Source: Sepiola atlantica | Lineage: Eukaryota > Mollusca > Cephalopoda > Sepiida > Sepiolidae | DNA length: 64,000 nt | Assembly (NCBI GenBank): GCA_963556195.1 | Contig: OY744528.1 | Location: 53,642,560-53,706,559 of the forward strand | Direction: 5' to 3' | In this document: positions 20,754-31,924 of the stretch, piece after piece | How the letters are laid out: each line of letters begins with the position of its first letter | How positions within the stretch are numbered: the stretch's first letter is position 1 | Position numbers and translations under genes: made by a program | The notes under the pieces: model-generated | Told to the model about the DNA's origin: nothing | The model's input: only the letters and a program-made list of their open reading frames with translations | Databases searched by the model: none

Positions 20754-20992
20754 CCGCCCTTCACATAAATAGAACTTTAATTCCCTTCTTGAATGTGGTA
20801 ATGTCCTGTGGCCTTATGGTTACAGCGCTTGCTTACAGAGTCTAGTTTGACTCTGCGGCAGGGGTTCGAACTGTGCGACCGTCCGAGATTATCATCCCTG
20901 CACTGATGAGAGCGAAAGCTCGAAACGCTAGCGTATGTAGGTAAAAATAATTTTAAATTATTCATTTAAAATTAATAAATACATATATATAT
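20754..20992 (+). mobile_element. tRNA-derived SINE, copy C (with ribozyme)
   Basis: The best-preserved copy. Leader 20754-20800, tRNA-like head (gccttatggttacagcgctt, B box GGTTCGAAC at 20863-20871), a short body, the hammerhead motif at 20897-20941, and a taaaaataattttaaattat tail ending in AT-rich repeats. RNA polymerase III transcription would start near the head and read through the ribozyme. The leader lies 5' of the tRNA part, which is unusual for a simple tRNA SINE and could be the tail of a tandem neighbour or a composite structure. Confidence 0.8.
20897..20941 (+). ncRNA. Hammerhead ribozyme motif inside SINE
   Basis: All elements of a hammerhead are present in order. The strands of stem I are 20897-20902 and 20936-20941 (6 bp, one G-U). 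CTGATGA is at 20903-20909. Stem II is 20910-20913 with 20918-20921 (4 G/C/A/T pairs, GAAA tetraloop). GAAA is at 20922-20925. Stem III is 20926-20928 with 20931-20933 (3 GC-type pairs, 2-nt loop). The cleavage triplet GTA ends at 20935. No invariant base is altered. The tiny stem III matches minimal hammerheads described for Penelope-like elements and retrozymes, which cut better as dimers. Activity is inferred, not shown. Confidence 0.75.
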
Positions 20993-21419
20993 TATCTCGA
21001 GTTATCCCCCTTGAATCGAGCCCAAATGTCTTAGATTTAAACATTCGTGGCGCATGCAAGTTTTTCATCTGATAATTATCATAAGCTTAGTCTACTGTCA
21101 ATCTATTATTATTAATTTTCATTATTAGAAAAAAGATTGTTTGATACATTGCCATATATCCTATCGTCAGATCTGTCATGGTCACCGAAATCGGCGTGGC
21201 GATCGTTCTTTGAGTGTTCTCATTAACATTATCTAATCTCTGAACTTTATAATTAATCGACAAGAAATTTATTTCAGCCTATGTCTTCCACATTATTCTG
21301 GAAAATATGCTGGACTTGCCTCTTATAAAAAAAATCAAACTGAAAAATAAAAACTTGCATATCTGACTGCAGCATGTGATTCACCATTTTCCAAGCAGAA
21401 TCTACAAAAATGAAACACA

Positions 21420-21421
<2 letters not shown>
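20993..21421. other. No recognised feature
   Basis: AT-rich sequence without a supported feature. Confidence 0.4.
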
Positions 21422-21490
<69 letters not shown>

Positions 21491-21500
21491 TGTGTGTGTG
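21422..21500 (+). repeat. (CA)n(TA)n(TG)n palindromic microsatellite
   Basis: CA repeats pass to TA repeats and then to GTGTGTG, so the whole block is self-complementary and could extrude as a cruciform. Confidence 0.9.
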
Positions 21501-21552
21501 AAAAAGACAAACGAAAAAAACAAATTTAAATACAGGAAAAATCATCAAGAAA

Positions 21553-22065
21553 CGAAAGATTTTACCGGTTTCGTTCGGATCAAATCAGAAAAAGTGAAGA
21601 TTTTAAATTTATTGGATTACGGTAAAAAAAATTGTGGGTAAAAAGTTTAGGGTTAGGGTTTGTGTTAATCGTAGGTAAAAACTGCACTCTCTTCAAGACC
21701 GAATACTCTTTCCCACGTCGCAAGTTCATTGAAAGCGCTATAATACTTCTCTCATCACTATCTAACATAAACCTCAGACTAGGATCTTATTCCTTAAGCA
21801 AACATCTGTCAAAAACCGCACTGAAACAATGCAATATATTGGGCCACTGCGATCTCGGTTTAAGTAACTTTTATTTTTCCATTTCTTTTCCCTCTTCTTT
21901 TTTTTTCCTCCGACCCCTTTTTTAACTTCTCCCCACATCTATTATTCTTCCTTTTTTCGTGCCAATGACGTCTCTTTGTGCGTTCTTCTTTTTCCTGTGT
22001 TTTTACCGTTATCGTATAAATTTAAAATCTTCACTTTTTCTGAAGACGTTTTTTGATCTTGTCTT
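21553..22065. mobile_element. Inverted-repeat element, about 0.5 kb
   Basis: The sequence cagaaaaagtgaagatttta, continuing aatttat, then a near-match cggtaaaaa, is found at 21585-21630 and in reverse complement at 22003-22055, giving inverted arms of about 50 bp. The interior has a short gggttagggtt stretch and a pyrimidine-rich tract at 21870-21960, with no coding motif. It is likely a non-autonomous element. The outer boundaries are uncertain. Confidence 0.5.
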
Positions 22066-22135
22066 TCACAGCATCTCATGTTATGATATATCGTGCATTT
22101 TATCCTTATATATAACAAATATATTCAAAAACAAA

Positions 22136-22138
<3 letters not shown>

Positions 22139-22190
<52 letters not shown>
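22139..22190. repeat. (TA)n microsatellite
   Basis: An uninterrupted TA run of about 52 bp. Confidence 0.95.
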
Positions 22191-22192
<2 letters not shown>

Positions 22193-22999
22193 CTTTAGAC
22201 ATGTTTTTTTTAATATGAGAGTAACAAAGAACTCTTTAATCTTTTCTTCAGTAACTTTGATTTTATTTCCATTTGTTCTAGCACTTTCGACTATTTTCCT
22301 AGCCATTTGCCAAATGTTGATAATTCTATCAATAATAGTCTATTATAATGCCAATCATAATAATAGTCATTGTGTTGTTTCTTTAATTACTTGCAAAATA
22401 TGGCCATATTTGAATGATATGTACTTGTTAATGGGCGATTTTAAGTTTTGAGAAGAGCTTCATAAAGTTTAAGTATTTTTTCTGATTGTTTTTTTAAATA
22501 ATTCTTGTGTTGTTGACAAGAATTTCTCTAATTATTTTCGAGATTTGTTTAATGTTTCTTTCAGAACTAATCTAACTTATACTAAATGTCCGTTTTCTTC
22601 TGCATCATTGGCATCTTACTTTTCAGAATCCCTACTGAATCTCTATCTCTAAAGTATCAAGCCTAGGTTAGAAATATTGAGATCCTGTATTCCCCACTCA
22701 ACAGAATTGTCATCTTGCTTCGCTGATGATATCCAAAGAAATACTTATCATGTTGTTTTAGCACCAGCATGGATGCAGGAGTTATCTAACAAATAGCTGA
22801 GAGGAAAAGAGTTAAGAGAAGATATAGGTTCATACCTTTCCCAAGTGACTGAAAATATCTGATGACACCAACATACCAACCTTTACTTATAGCTAAAGTA
22901 TATGTTTTATATACCAGTAACTTCTTAAATACTTATCGCTGGTTATTCTATCCAGTGTGATGCAATGTACATTTACTCGGTTGAGGGAAGAATTTGTGT
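22191..22999. other. No recognised feature
   Basis: T-rich sequence; the hydrophobic frame at 22215-22451 lacks recognisable motifs. Confidence 0.4.
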
Positions 23000-23420
23000 G
23001 TCATGGAATTTGGAAAGAAGATTGTGATTTCCATTTGGTGGAACTTTGAATGATTCTTGCATTTTTGAACTTTACTGCTAGCAACTTGATCGAATCTATG
23101 GAAAGCTGGGTGCAAAGTATGCACGTCTTGTTCATGAAAAACGTGCATTCTTTCAACAAGACAATGCTATCAAAAAGACCGGCAAGAAGAGTGAAGAATT
23201 GGATGCTGTGGAATCTCTGCTGCATCCAATCTATAGTCCAGACATTACTTCATCTGACTGGTCTATTCCGATAAATGACGTATATCATAAAGATAAGGTT
23301 GAAGAAGCTAGTTAAGAATGTTTCTATTCAAATCCAAACCCGAAAGCTTGAAACCGATCATGGACAAATGGCCGTGTTTCTTTTGAAGAATAGTTGTGGT
23401 TTTTGAATAAATCCAATACA
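23000..23420 (+). pseudogene. Second mariner transposase relic
   Basis: Pieces of the catalytic domain appear in order: KIVISIWWNFE (23017-23049), QLDRIYGKLGAKYARLVHE, RAFFQQDN (second Asp, about 23160) and LHPIYSPDITSSDW (third Asp region). A stop and frameshift follow the first block and another stop lies before QLD. Spacing between the last two Asp residues is 31 instead of 34, so a small deletion is likely. It is much older than the 16.9 kb copy and from a different mariner lineage; inverted repeats were not found. Confidence 0.7.
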
Positions 23421-24798
23421 TAATGAATCTTGTATTTTGACATGGCACACCAACTTTTTCCTCAATCTAAAGTATATTGCTTGTTTTGTTTGCAATAATG
23501 TCAGCTTTTACTCATCTAAAAGACTGTTAGCAAGTATTTGTCTATTTTATGTTGACAGACTGGGAGAGTTAACTTTTATTTATCTGTTTACTTTGAGTAT
23601 AATCTGTTTTTATTTATCTTATTTTCCGTCTGAAATATTTGATTTTTAAATTATTATGGTGAGGATTTCAGAACTGATTTTGTTTTTGTACCTGTTGCTT
23701 AGATTAATCTGCTGGCTGAAAGATTGGTAATAGATTTCAGTGTTGTTTAAAGAAAAAGAGGGAAAAAGAGACGATTTTTGTTTTTCACTGATAATAAAAA
23801 TTATTCTATATCAGTTGATTGATCAATTCTTTATTATTTTCAAATATCACTCTTTGTGTTATTTTTTGTATAATTATATTCTTTATTTTAATATTGTAAT
23901 ATTTTATTGCTTCGTCCTTTGATAATGTGAGTATTTGGCAAAATCACATTTTAAAAACCTTAGTCTACTTTTTTTTATTTATCAATAAAAGAAGAAATAT
24001 TTTGGTCTCCTAAGATACTTTAAGGTATTATTTTAACAATAAGATGTTTTCACTTTTTCATGTTTCTGTAGATAGCACAAGGGATAGAGCATAAAAGTGA
24101 TTGATTATAATATTTAACAAGAACGAGATAAATATAATTAAAAATTCATTAATAAATAAATTAAATACTCATAATTTTGAAGAACATATATTTAAACAAG
24201 GGAGATAACTCGACTACATGCTCATAACAACTTTGAGTTTAAGATTAATTCGTATTTGCTATTTCTTTCTTAAAATAGACGTTATAATTGTAAGTCAAAC
24301 AAACGACAACTGAAAAATCAGGGTATTAAATTCAAATTTTAGTTCAGAATGGTGGAATTCATAACCATGATATATGTGTGAATGTGTTTATGCAAAAGAA
24401 CACGTTAATAGATGAGAGATGATTTGATCTTTTAAAAGGCATACATACAAAATGAAAACATAATTTCAAACATTAAAATAAAAGGTTAAAAAAATAGATT
24501 ACAAGACAATTTGTTTTACACCAACTATATAAATATACTGTCAACAATTCTGCTGTTTACATTGTCAATTCGATTAATATGATCCATTTTTTAAAAATTA
24601 GCTTATTTTACTGATTTACTTTAATAGAATGACTTCACACTTTTGAACTAAAAGATATTTCTTTTAAATATAAAAACGCTTATGTTCGAAAGTTTTTTTC
24701 GTTAATGCAAAAGATTTCATATATTTTCATTTACATATTAATGGTAAAGTTGAAATATTTTTTAAATATGTTAGTTTTTAAATTTAAACAACTATCAA
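23421..24798. other. AT-rich DNA, no recognised feature
   Basis: Very AT-rich. No repeat unit, RNA gene or coding motif that I can support. Confidence 0.45.
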
Positions 24799-24814
24799 TC
24801 TCTCTCTCTCTCTA

Positions 24815-24852
<38 letters not shown>

Positions 24853-24854
24853 GA

Positions 24855-24940
<86 letters not shown>

Positions 24941-24951
24941 AAAGAAAAATA
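24799..24951. repeat. (CT)n(TA)n(GA)n palindromic microsatellite
   Basis: CT repeats, about 70 bp of TA repeats and GA repeats lie in mirror order, making a self-complementary block of about 150 bp that could form a long cruciform. Confidence 0.95.
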
Positions 24952-25161
24952 AGACATTAAGACAACATTATTGTATTGTACCATTAAAATTTGTCTGTTT
25001 TGTTTGACGGCATATACAACCATTTTTGAGTTATTTAATGTTGAATCCAGTCATGTTAATAAAACATTTTATGCTTCAAGTTCTTAATATCTTCAAATAT
25101 TTATTCATAGTTTGCTTTAAATAATTTATCAGTATGTAAATGTATGTGTATTCTTCCAAAT

Positions 25162-25295
<134 letters not shown>

Positions 25296-26844
25296 TGGTT
25301 TATTTGTTGAATCAAGTCACAATTAATCCTCTGATGAGGGTGGGGCCTGATTGTCTAGACTCGATCTAAGTTTTCCTCTCTATTCATACATAAAACAAAT
25401 TCTATTTAATCCGTAGATGAGATCCTGGCAGGTAGTACTACTACTACTCCCCTTCACTAGTGCAGAGAGGTTTGGTGATGCCCGGAGAAAATCTTGGTCA
25501 TATGCTTCCTGAGATACAAGTATAAAATACTGCCAAATATTATGAGAAAAGAAAATATTATGGATTCTATATAAACACACATATAACATGAAATGAACGA
25601 TTTTTGAAAATTGTCTGGTTGTTGCTTTTTCGGTTGGTTGCACTATTATTCACAGATACGTCGTGCGCATTTGTGTAGGAGCTGGATTGTCAGCTAGATA
25701 TACTTCTGGTAAAAGTGGTGGAACAAGGCTCTAAAATTAGCAGATTTAAACAAACATATCACCACATCAAGTATTTATACTAGTAATCAACGAAGCAATC
25801 TCAGTTGATCTACCAATGCAAGAGCACACCCCTTTCAAATTCTTGTAAATTGAGGCCTCACCACAAGCTACAGTTTGTTTGATATTTTCTATGAAAAATG
25901 AATCCTTTTATTAAACCTTTCATTTATAGTTTCTACATTGTTGTTGGTTCCATTGATAAATTGTACGAACATTCAATCATGAATATTTTTGTCTGTATGC
26001 TAGCTTCGTTCTTTGCCAGCTACCCTCTCACTTATCACGTGATCTCCTTGGACAATCATGGCTTAGTATTTCTTATCACCCTTACTCTTGAAGATGTACA
26101 TTTATGGATTTGCCTCAGGTGCCAAGTACTCTTCCAGCAACCATGTAAAGAAAACAACAAAATAGCCGCATGGTAAATCAGTAATATAATGCTTACAATA
26201 TATTTGTTTATTTACTCTTCAGTTTTTCAACAACAGATTATATTTCACATACATAGATTTTGTAATGTGCTGTGAAAAAACTGAGTCGTGCCTATTTTCA
26301 GAAAATCTAGACATGATTAAAGTTGTTAGTGGACATAATTTTAGTTTGCCTGATCAATAAACAGTAAGCTAGAGGGAAAATCAAATTTGCCAAAATAAAT
26401 GTTAAAATAAAAAAATGCCCAAGAAATTTGTCAAATATGCTTTCATGGTAATTTTATTCAAAAGAAGAGAAATAGTAAAATTGCTTTCTATAAACATGGA
26501 AGCTGCCTAAGATATTTAATGCCAATATCAGTTTATTTATTTGGACAAAATGCACAGAGAATAGTCGTCAGAATTTGAGATTTTATAAACTAAAAAGTAT
26601 GTTTTTTCTTTTCTAAACATTTTCTTCATTTAAGAAAGATTATATCAAAAGAAGTAGCACGAAGCTTCAGAATAGAAAAGGCATTAAAAAAAAGAAATCT
26701 ATAAAAAAGGCATATTTTATTCAGATTATCAAAAACAAAAACCCTTTTTTAAATTATTTATTTTCGCTATTCATTGTAAAATTGAAACTTACTTTATAGT
26801 TGGCGTAACATAAATCCCTTCTTTAGAATGAAGAACTTGGTATC
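25296..26844. other. No recognised feature
   Basis: AT-rich sequence; open frames at 25380-25643 (-) and 25898-26176 (+) show no family motif. Confidence 0.45.
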
Positions 26845-27040
26845 TGCTGTCTTTCAGTCGTGAGATTATGATCATTATCTTCAAAAATGACATCTCTGAC
26901 ATGTTTTATATGAAGCGTTATAAAACAAGTTATTTACTATAGTATTATTATTATACCATGAACTTAGGATATTATAATAGATAGATGTTACCGTTTTATT
27001 ATAAACTACCGATACAAATTTGTCCGGAAGTCTTTTTACT
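26845..27040 (+). repeat. Direct repeat pair, copy 1
   Basis: Segments tgagattatgatcattatct, catgtttta(t)atg, agcgttat and ctatagtattattatta recur in order at 28005-28180. The two copies are about 1.15 kb apart, roughly 80 percent alike by eye. Confidence 0.6.
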
Positions 27041-28004
27041 TTCATTTTTTTTTTTGCTCATTGCAAAAATATTTATATTTCAAAAACGACAATTCAATGC
27101 AGGGATATATGTTATTTTATAAAAGATCTTTCACAATAAAATCGATAGGACGTCTTTACATCCCATATATTCTTTCGATTTTTAAAACTATTTCGTTTCT
27201 TTTTACCAAATTATTTTTAAGTAGGATTTTGAAAGTTAAATTTAATTTGGTCATTAAATTATTAATTAAACCAAATTGTCATAAAATTATAACTAAAATT
27301 GAAAAAAGTTTTCTTTTCTAGAAAGCTTGATCAAACGAAGTAAAAAAAAATCTGTGAAAAACACTTTTCGCTCGATTACAATATCAGCAAGCAGATTTGG
27401 GGAGTAAGAGTAAGAGTAAAAGTAAGAGAGAGGGAGAGAGAGAGAAGATTTATGTGATAAATGCAAATCTAAAGAAAACGGCTACGAGCTGTCGATCTAA
27501 TGTGCGAGAGAGAGGCCGGGCATTTTTATTTTCATAAAATTAAATTATATTTTTAAAAAGGATTTTTTAAATTTCATTTTTTATGTTATTGCATCTTTAA
27601 TTTCAATAAATAGTCAATTAATAATAAATAAAACATAATAATTTAATGTGTAATTATTAAAGTTACGTTGGCACGAGAAATACACATGTCTCATAAATTT
27701 ATTAATATCGAAGTATAATAGCAAAGTGAACCTTGCTGCATGAAAATAAATCATTATTTTAAAAAGTGGTTTCAATAATCTAAAATTGCTCTTAAATTGT
27801 ACATCGACGATAATTTGCAATTTTTTTTTAAGAACATTTTTAAATCGTCAAAAACCAACACCGCCTCTATTCTGAATCTCCCACAAAATAAAAACGGATT
27901 GAAATGCTAAACTAATGAATCAATGAACAAAGAAGTCTTATTTCTTGATTACTTGTAAAAATGATTAAATTTCTGTTCTCTTTTCTATCAATATAAGCTG
28001 AAAC
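27041..28004. other. No recognised feature
   Basis: AT-rich spacer with a GA-rich patch (27403-27450). Confidence 0.4.
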
Positions 28005-28180
28005 ATCCGATTGTGAGATTATAATCATTATCTTAAAAATAACATCGCGTGCATGTTTAATATGTAGCGTTATTAAACAAGTAATTTCCTATAGTATTAC
28101 TATTATTACACTGAAGTTTATAGTAATAATAGTAATAGAGAGATAATTATTTAAATTTGTCCAGTTAATCTTTCATACTC
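28005..28180 (+). repeat. Direct repeat pair, copy 2
   Basis: Partner of 26845-27040, with the same block order and small indels. Confidence 0.6.
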
Positions 28181-28665
28181 AGTATTAGTATTAGTGGCCA
28201 AGTCTAAAAAATGAAAGCATATATTTTTTCATTGTGTCCCAACGCACCTACAACTTGTAGAATTACATTTACTTAGTATTATAGGCAAAGGACTATTCTA
28301 TATAGTCTAAAACAGCTTTGAGTCATTTTAAACAGAAAAGAAAATGTGGTTTAAATTCCCAGGGATACTAACTGAATCCAAAAATTAACACTTGCATAAG
28401 CCGACTTAGCGCTGAAAAATTTACAAATACAAAAGGGGATTCAAGTATATAACAGTGAAAAAAAAACAGGGGACCTTAACTTGAATTGTGAAATATTAAA
28501 CGGGGATCATCAGCTGTTTACCATGTAACTGTTTCGGAGATTTAAACACAGAACAGTTATAAAATTCATGGCTCTCCAGTGGTACTGATCAAATGGCCAC
28601 TTCCCCAATAACCAAATGTAGAAACAATTCAGTTTTTATTTCATTAATATAAATATAAGTAAATA

Positions 28666-28700
<35 letters not shown>

Positions 28701-28903
28701 AAATAACCTTTAGACTACAGTGTGATATGGTAATTTGCATATCAAATGATACTAATTACAACAACAATAATAATAATAATAATACTATTTAAACACTACA
28801 CCCAAGAACCATTCTGCGATATGTTAGTTAGCATATAAAATTATATAGGAATAACAGATGCATAAAAAAAGCTTAAGTACCTTATATATATATATATATA
28901 TAT
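28181..28903. other. No recognised feature; short (AAT)n tracts
   Basis: AT-rich with (AAT)n at 28663-28702 and 28766-28788 and a TA run at 28882-28903. Confidence 0.4.
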
Positions 28904-29190
28904 ATTGTTTAAAAACAGTGATATATATAGTTTTTTTTATTGTTATTGTTTTCGTTAGCGTTCATTCGCTCATTAGCGCCTAAAACAGTAACAATAAAAA
29001 CAACTTAGATTTAAGACGCTAAAATTCATACATAAAATTTGACATGGTAATTTACTAACCCACAGACATTGTGGTCGTGGGTTTGAGCCCTTTGTCAAAG
29101 TCGAGCCGATCTGAAGATTAGTAAAACTATGAAACGCGTTCACGGATTACTTTTGTGTGTGTATAAATTAAATAAATAATATGTATATAT
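28904..29190 (+). mobile_element. SINE-like unit 1 of a head-to-tail pair
   Basis: It begins tgtttaaaaacagtgat, has a B-box-like gggtttgagccc at 29079-29090, then CTGAAGA at 29111-29117 and GAAA at 29131-29134 separated by a pairable TAGT/ACTA, a degenerate hammerhead core. The tail cacggattacttttgtg leads directly into the same head motif of unit 2. One core base differs from CTGATGA and stem I pairing is weak. Confidence 0.5.
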
Positions 29191-29375
29191 ATTGTTTAAA
29201 AACAGTGATGTTTGTGGTCTTGTGGTAAAAAGCCAGACTGCAGGCAGTAACCTCGTAGATTCGATTCTTATCCAGGTTAGCAATGCTGATGGCGGCTGAT
29301 AGCCAGAAACATGTGTCCATGGATTACTTTTATGTATACGTAAAAATTAATTAATATATGTATAAATAGATATAT
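29191..29375 (+). mobile_element. SINE-like unit 2 of a head-to-tail pair
   Basis: Same head tgtttaaaaacagtgat, an A-box-like tggtcttgtggtaaaaagcc (29214-29233), B-box-like gattcgattc (29258-29267), CTGATGG at 29286-29292, GAAA at 29306-29309 and GTC at 29315-29317, then tggattacttttatgtat. The next bases (29376-29395) repeat the head a third time before a TA run. The core has a single A-to-G change. Confidence 0.55.
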
Positions 29376-29389
29376 ACTGTTTAAAAACA

Positions 29390-29395
<6 letters not shown>

Positions 29396-29431
<36 letters not shown>
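29396..29431. repeat. (TA)n microsatellite
   Basis: TA run directly after the third copy of the head motif. Confidence 0.9.
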
Positions 29432-29434
<3 letters not shown>

Positions 29435-29595
29435 TGAAAATATATCTATGACAAGTAAGCTATACAGAAACGTTCATGTTTCATTCTTGCTACTACTAAA
29501 CTACTAAGTATTACGCACCGTTGAAGTAAATACTAAAAACATATATATACAATCTATTATATTACCTTATAATATTATATGTGTATATACATGAA

Positions 29596-29649
29596 ATAGT
29601 AATAATATATATGTATATATATATGTATATATATATGTATATATATATG

Positions 29650-29682
<33 letters not shown>

Positions 29683-29751
29683 GTATATATATGCATATAT
29701 ATGTATATATATGTATATATACATGTATATATATATGTATATATATATATG

Positions 29752-29846
<95 letters not shown>
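29596..29846. repeat. Long (TA)n with periodic TG
   Basis: About 250 bp of TA repeats with tatatg interruptions in the first 170 bp, giving mirror-like Tyr/Ile frames on both strands that are not genes. Confidence 0.95.
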
Positions 29847-29848
<2 letters not shown>

Positions 29849-30254
29849 AAAACCAGAGAGAGAGATTGAAACAGATACACAATGTATATTATTATAGATT
29901 TAAAAACAAGACATTTTTATCAATGAAATAACATTTAAATAAAAAAATAATAGAATATAGGTAAGTACGACTTAAGAATAATACAAGTAAACCCTATTTT
30001 TATTAGTTAACCGTGGAATTTCCACAGGTTCAAATAATGAATTTAAATAATGCAAACTTCCATCTGCAGTTATCAGTAATTTACTGGATGCTTCTTTACA
30101 CTTATATTCAAAAAGAGCATTAATTTTTAGATCAAATTTTGAGAGGGGCGCTACTCAAATATTTATCAACAATGTGTAACCTCTGTATATCTGTGTATTT
30201 TTAAAATTTAAGATTTTACTTATCAAATATGCAATTATGGGTGTCACCATCTCT
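29847..30254. other. No recognised feature
   Basis: AT-rich sequence without a supported feature. Confidence 0.4.
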
Positions 30255-30323
30255 GAACAAAAATGTTACCTACAGCAGAACAAAAATGTTAACTACAGCA
30301 GAACAAAAATGTTAACTACAGCA
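30255..30323 (+). repeat. 23-bp tandem repeat, 3 copies
   Basis: Three copies of a unit containing gaacaaaaatgttaactac, with one substitution in the first. Confidence 0.9.
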
Positions 30324-30470
30324 GTATGTTTGGCTGCTTGGTGGACTCTATTTCAAAAAATAACATGATGATGTTATCATAGCCAGTGATTGTTCACAAA
30401 CGTCATTTTATCAAAATTCATGAAAATTATTTAAATACTCATTTTTATTAGAGATTTCATGTTGAAAAGC

Positions 30471-30592
30471 ACTGATGAGATTTGAGCCTGGCAGGGCTAA
30501 TTTGTGAATTCAAATCTGAATAGAGCCGTTTTGTCTTTCTTGCTTACATGCAAGAAGAATCCAAACGGCTTCAATATTTGCTATGCTTCTTT
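30471..30592 (+). repeat. Two successive hairpins after CTGATGA
   Basis: CTGATGA (30472-30478) is followed by GATTTG that pairs with CAAATC near 30511, then a second hairpin whose arms (agccgttt ... cttgc / gcaag ... aaacggct) span about 30532-30587. The GAAA expected of a hammerhead is not in place. It may be a diverged repeat. Confidence 0.4.
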
Positions 30593-31143
30593 TTCTATAA
30601 CATCGACAATATTTGTATTATCCCAAGCAGGCTCCTCTACCTGATTTAATATCATTTTGTTTTCTCCTAAGTAATACTCTAATCTAGTTCTCTATTTCAG
30701 ACATCTCAAATATATACCTTTTATTGATTTAAACACATTCTTTCTTTTATAAATACCGTTTTAACTTTTTTTGCTGCTGTTTATTTGGTTTTGCTTTGAG
30801 ATGATTTTTTATTTTACTTCTAAACACTTAGTTCAGTCAACTCCATAGGAAAGATTGTGATTTTGGATTTGAAAAAAATAATATATATAGCTTAAAATCT
30901 ATTTGTTTACTTAAGTAGATGCATACATTTGCATATGAGAATTATCTATTGTATTATCTAGCATACATATTTCTTTTTTATTCTTTAAAGCTAAAATGTT
31001 GTATGTGTATATAATCTCATTGTGTGTGGTTTATTTACATATTATTGAGTATTTGAAGTTTATTTATGAATGCATATACACATACATGTAAAGCTGTATA
31101 TATTTAGAATACAGATTATTAGAGATAAGAAAATGTGTGTATA
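30593..31143. other. No recognised feature
   Basis: AT-rich sequence without a supported feature. Confidence 0.4.
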
Positions 31144-31157
31144 ATTGTTTAAAACCA

Positions 31158-31203
<46 letters not shown>
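31144..31203 (+). repeat. Fourth copy of SINE head motif plus (TA)n
   Basis: The sequence attgtttaaaaccagtgat repeats the head motif of the 28.9-29.4 kb units with one change and runs straight into a TA tract. Confidence 0.6.
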
Positions 31204-31206
<3 letters not shown>

Positions 31207-31648
31207 GCAAGTATAATTGAATTTCAAAGGTTCGAATATATATGTGTATTAATTTCTCTTATTGTGTTATTTCTGTTAGAGAATATATAAGTTATAGGAC
31301 AGATCTTCATGAATATGTATTTATTAGGTTTAGGAAAAATGTTAAAATGATGATTTTAAGAATTTATTCAAAGAAACAACCATTCTTACAAATAAAGGCC
31401 ATCATTGTCCAGGACCTTTTACCAACGACGTGCAAGTTTTCGTATTTAGTAAAAATACCATTTTTTCAGCTTTGAATGGAAAACTTCTTGACAGGCTTCT
31501 TCAAAGCTTACAAGTCGTTGGCAGAATGTAGTAGACAATAATAGTTATTGTTTGCAAATAAATTCTTGCTAATAAATCATTATTTTAAGCACAAACTTTT
31601 TCCTCAACATAATATTTGGCTAGTTGTATTTATCTATAAATAACAGTT
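31204..31648. other. No recognised feature
   Basis: AT-rich sequence; the frame at 31242-31475 has no recognisable motif. Confidence 0.4.
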
Positions 31649-31722
31649 CATGGCTATATCACATTGAAACACGGAAGTTAAGCCACACTGAGCAACGACC
31701 GTATTTATCTGAGTGACCACTT
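31649..31722 (+). pseudogene. 5S rRNA pseudogene or 5S-derived SINE head
   Basis: The sequence atggctatatcacattgaaac matches the 5' part of animal 5S rRNA, ggaagttaagccacactgag matches the central box (gaagttaagcaac), and tctgagtgaccact matches the later gggtgaccgcct region. About 20 bases between the first two blocks and the 3' end are missing. 5S rRNA is a polymerase III gene, so this may be a retroposed copy or the head of a SINE3-type element. Confidence 0.65.
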
Positions 31723-31924
31723 ATGAAGCAGTTAACGTAATCTAGAAAACAAGCAGACAGGGCTTACAAGCTAGGTGACAAAACCGAAAGAAAACACTGA
31801 TCTTCCCCCATGTATAGAAAAGGTTTCAGGTGTTAACGTCAAAGAACAATTATTAGCAGAGATTATTAAAATTTTAAATGTGATTGAAGTAAGAGATGGT
31901 CAAAGAGGCATAGAGGCATAACTG

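Noticed and set aside
21649..21660. Interstitial telomere repeat
   Set aside because: Only about two TTAGGG-like units are present inside an inverted-repeat element, which is too short to call.
29575..29897. Tyr/Ile-rich proteins on both strands
   Set aside because: They are translations of a (TA)n tract with periodic TG.
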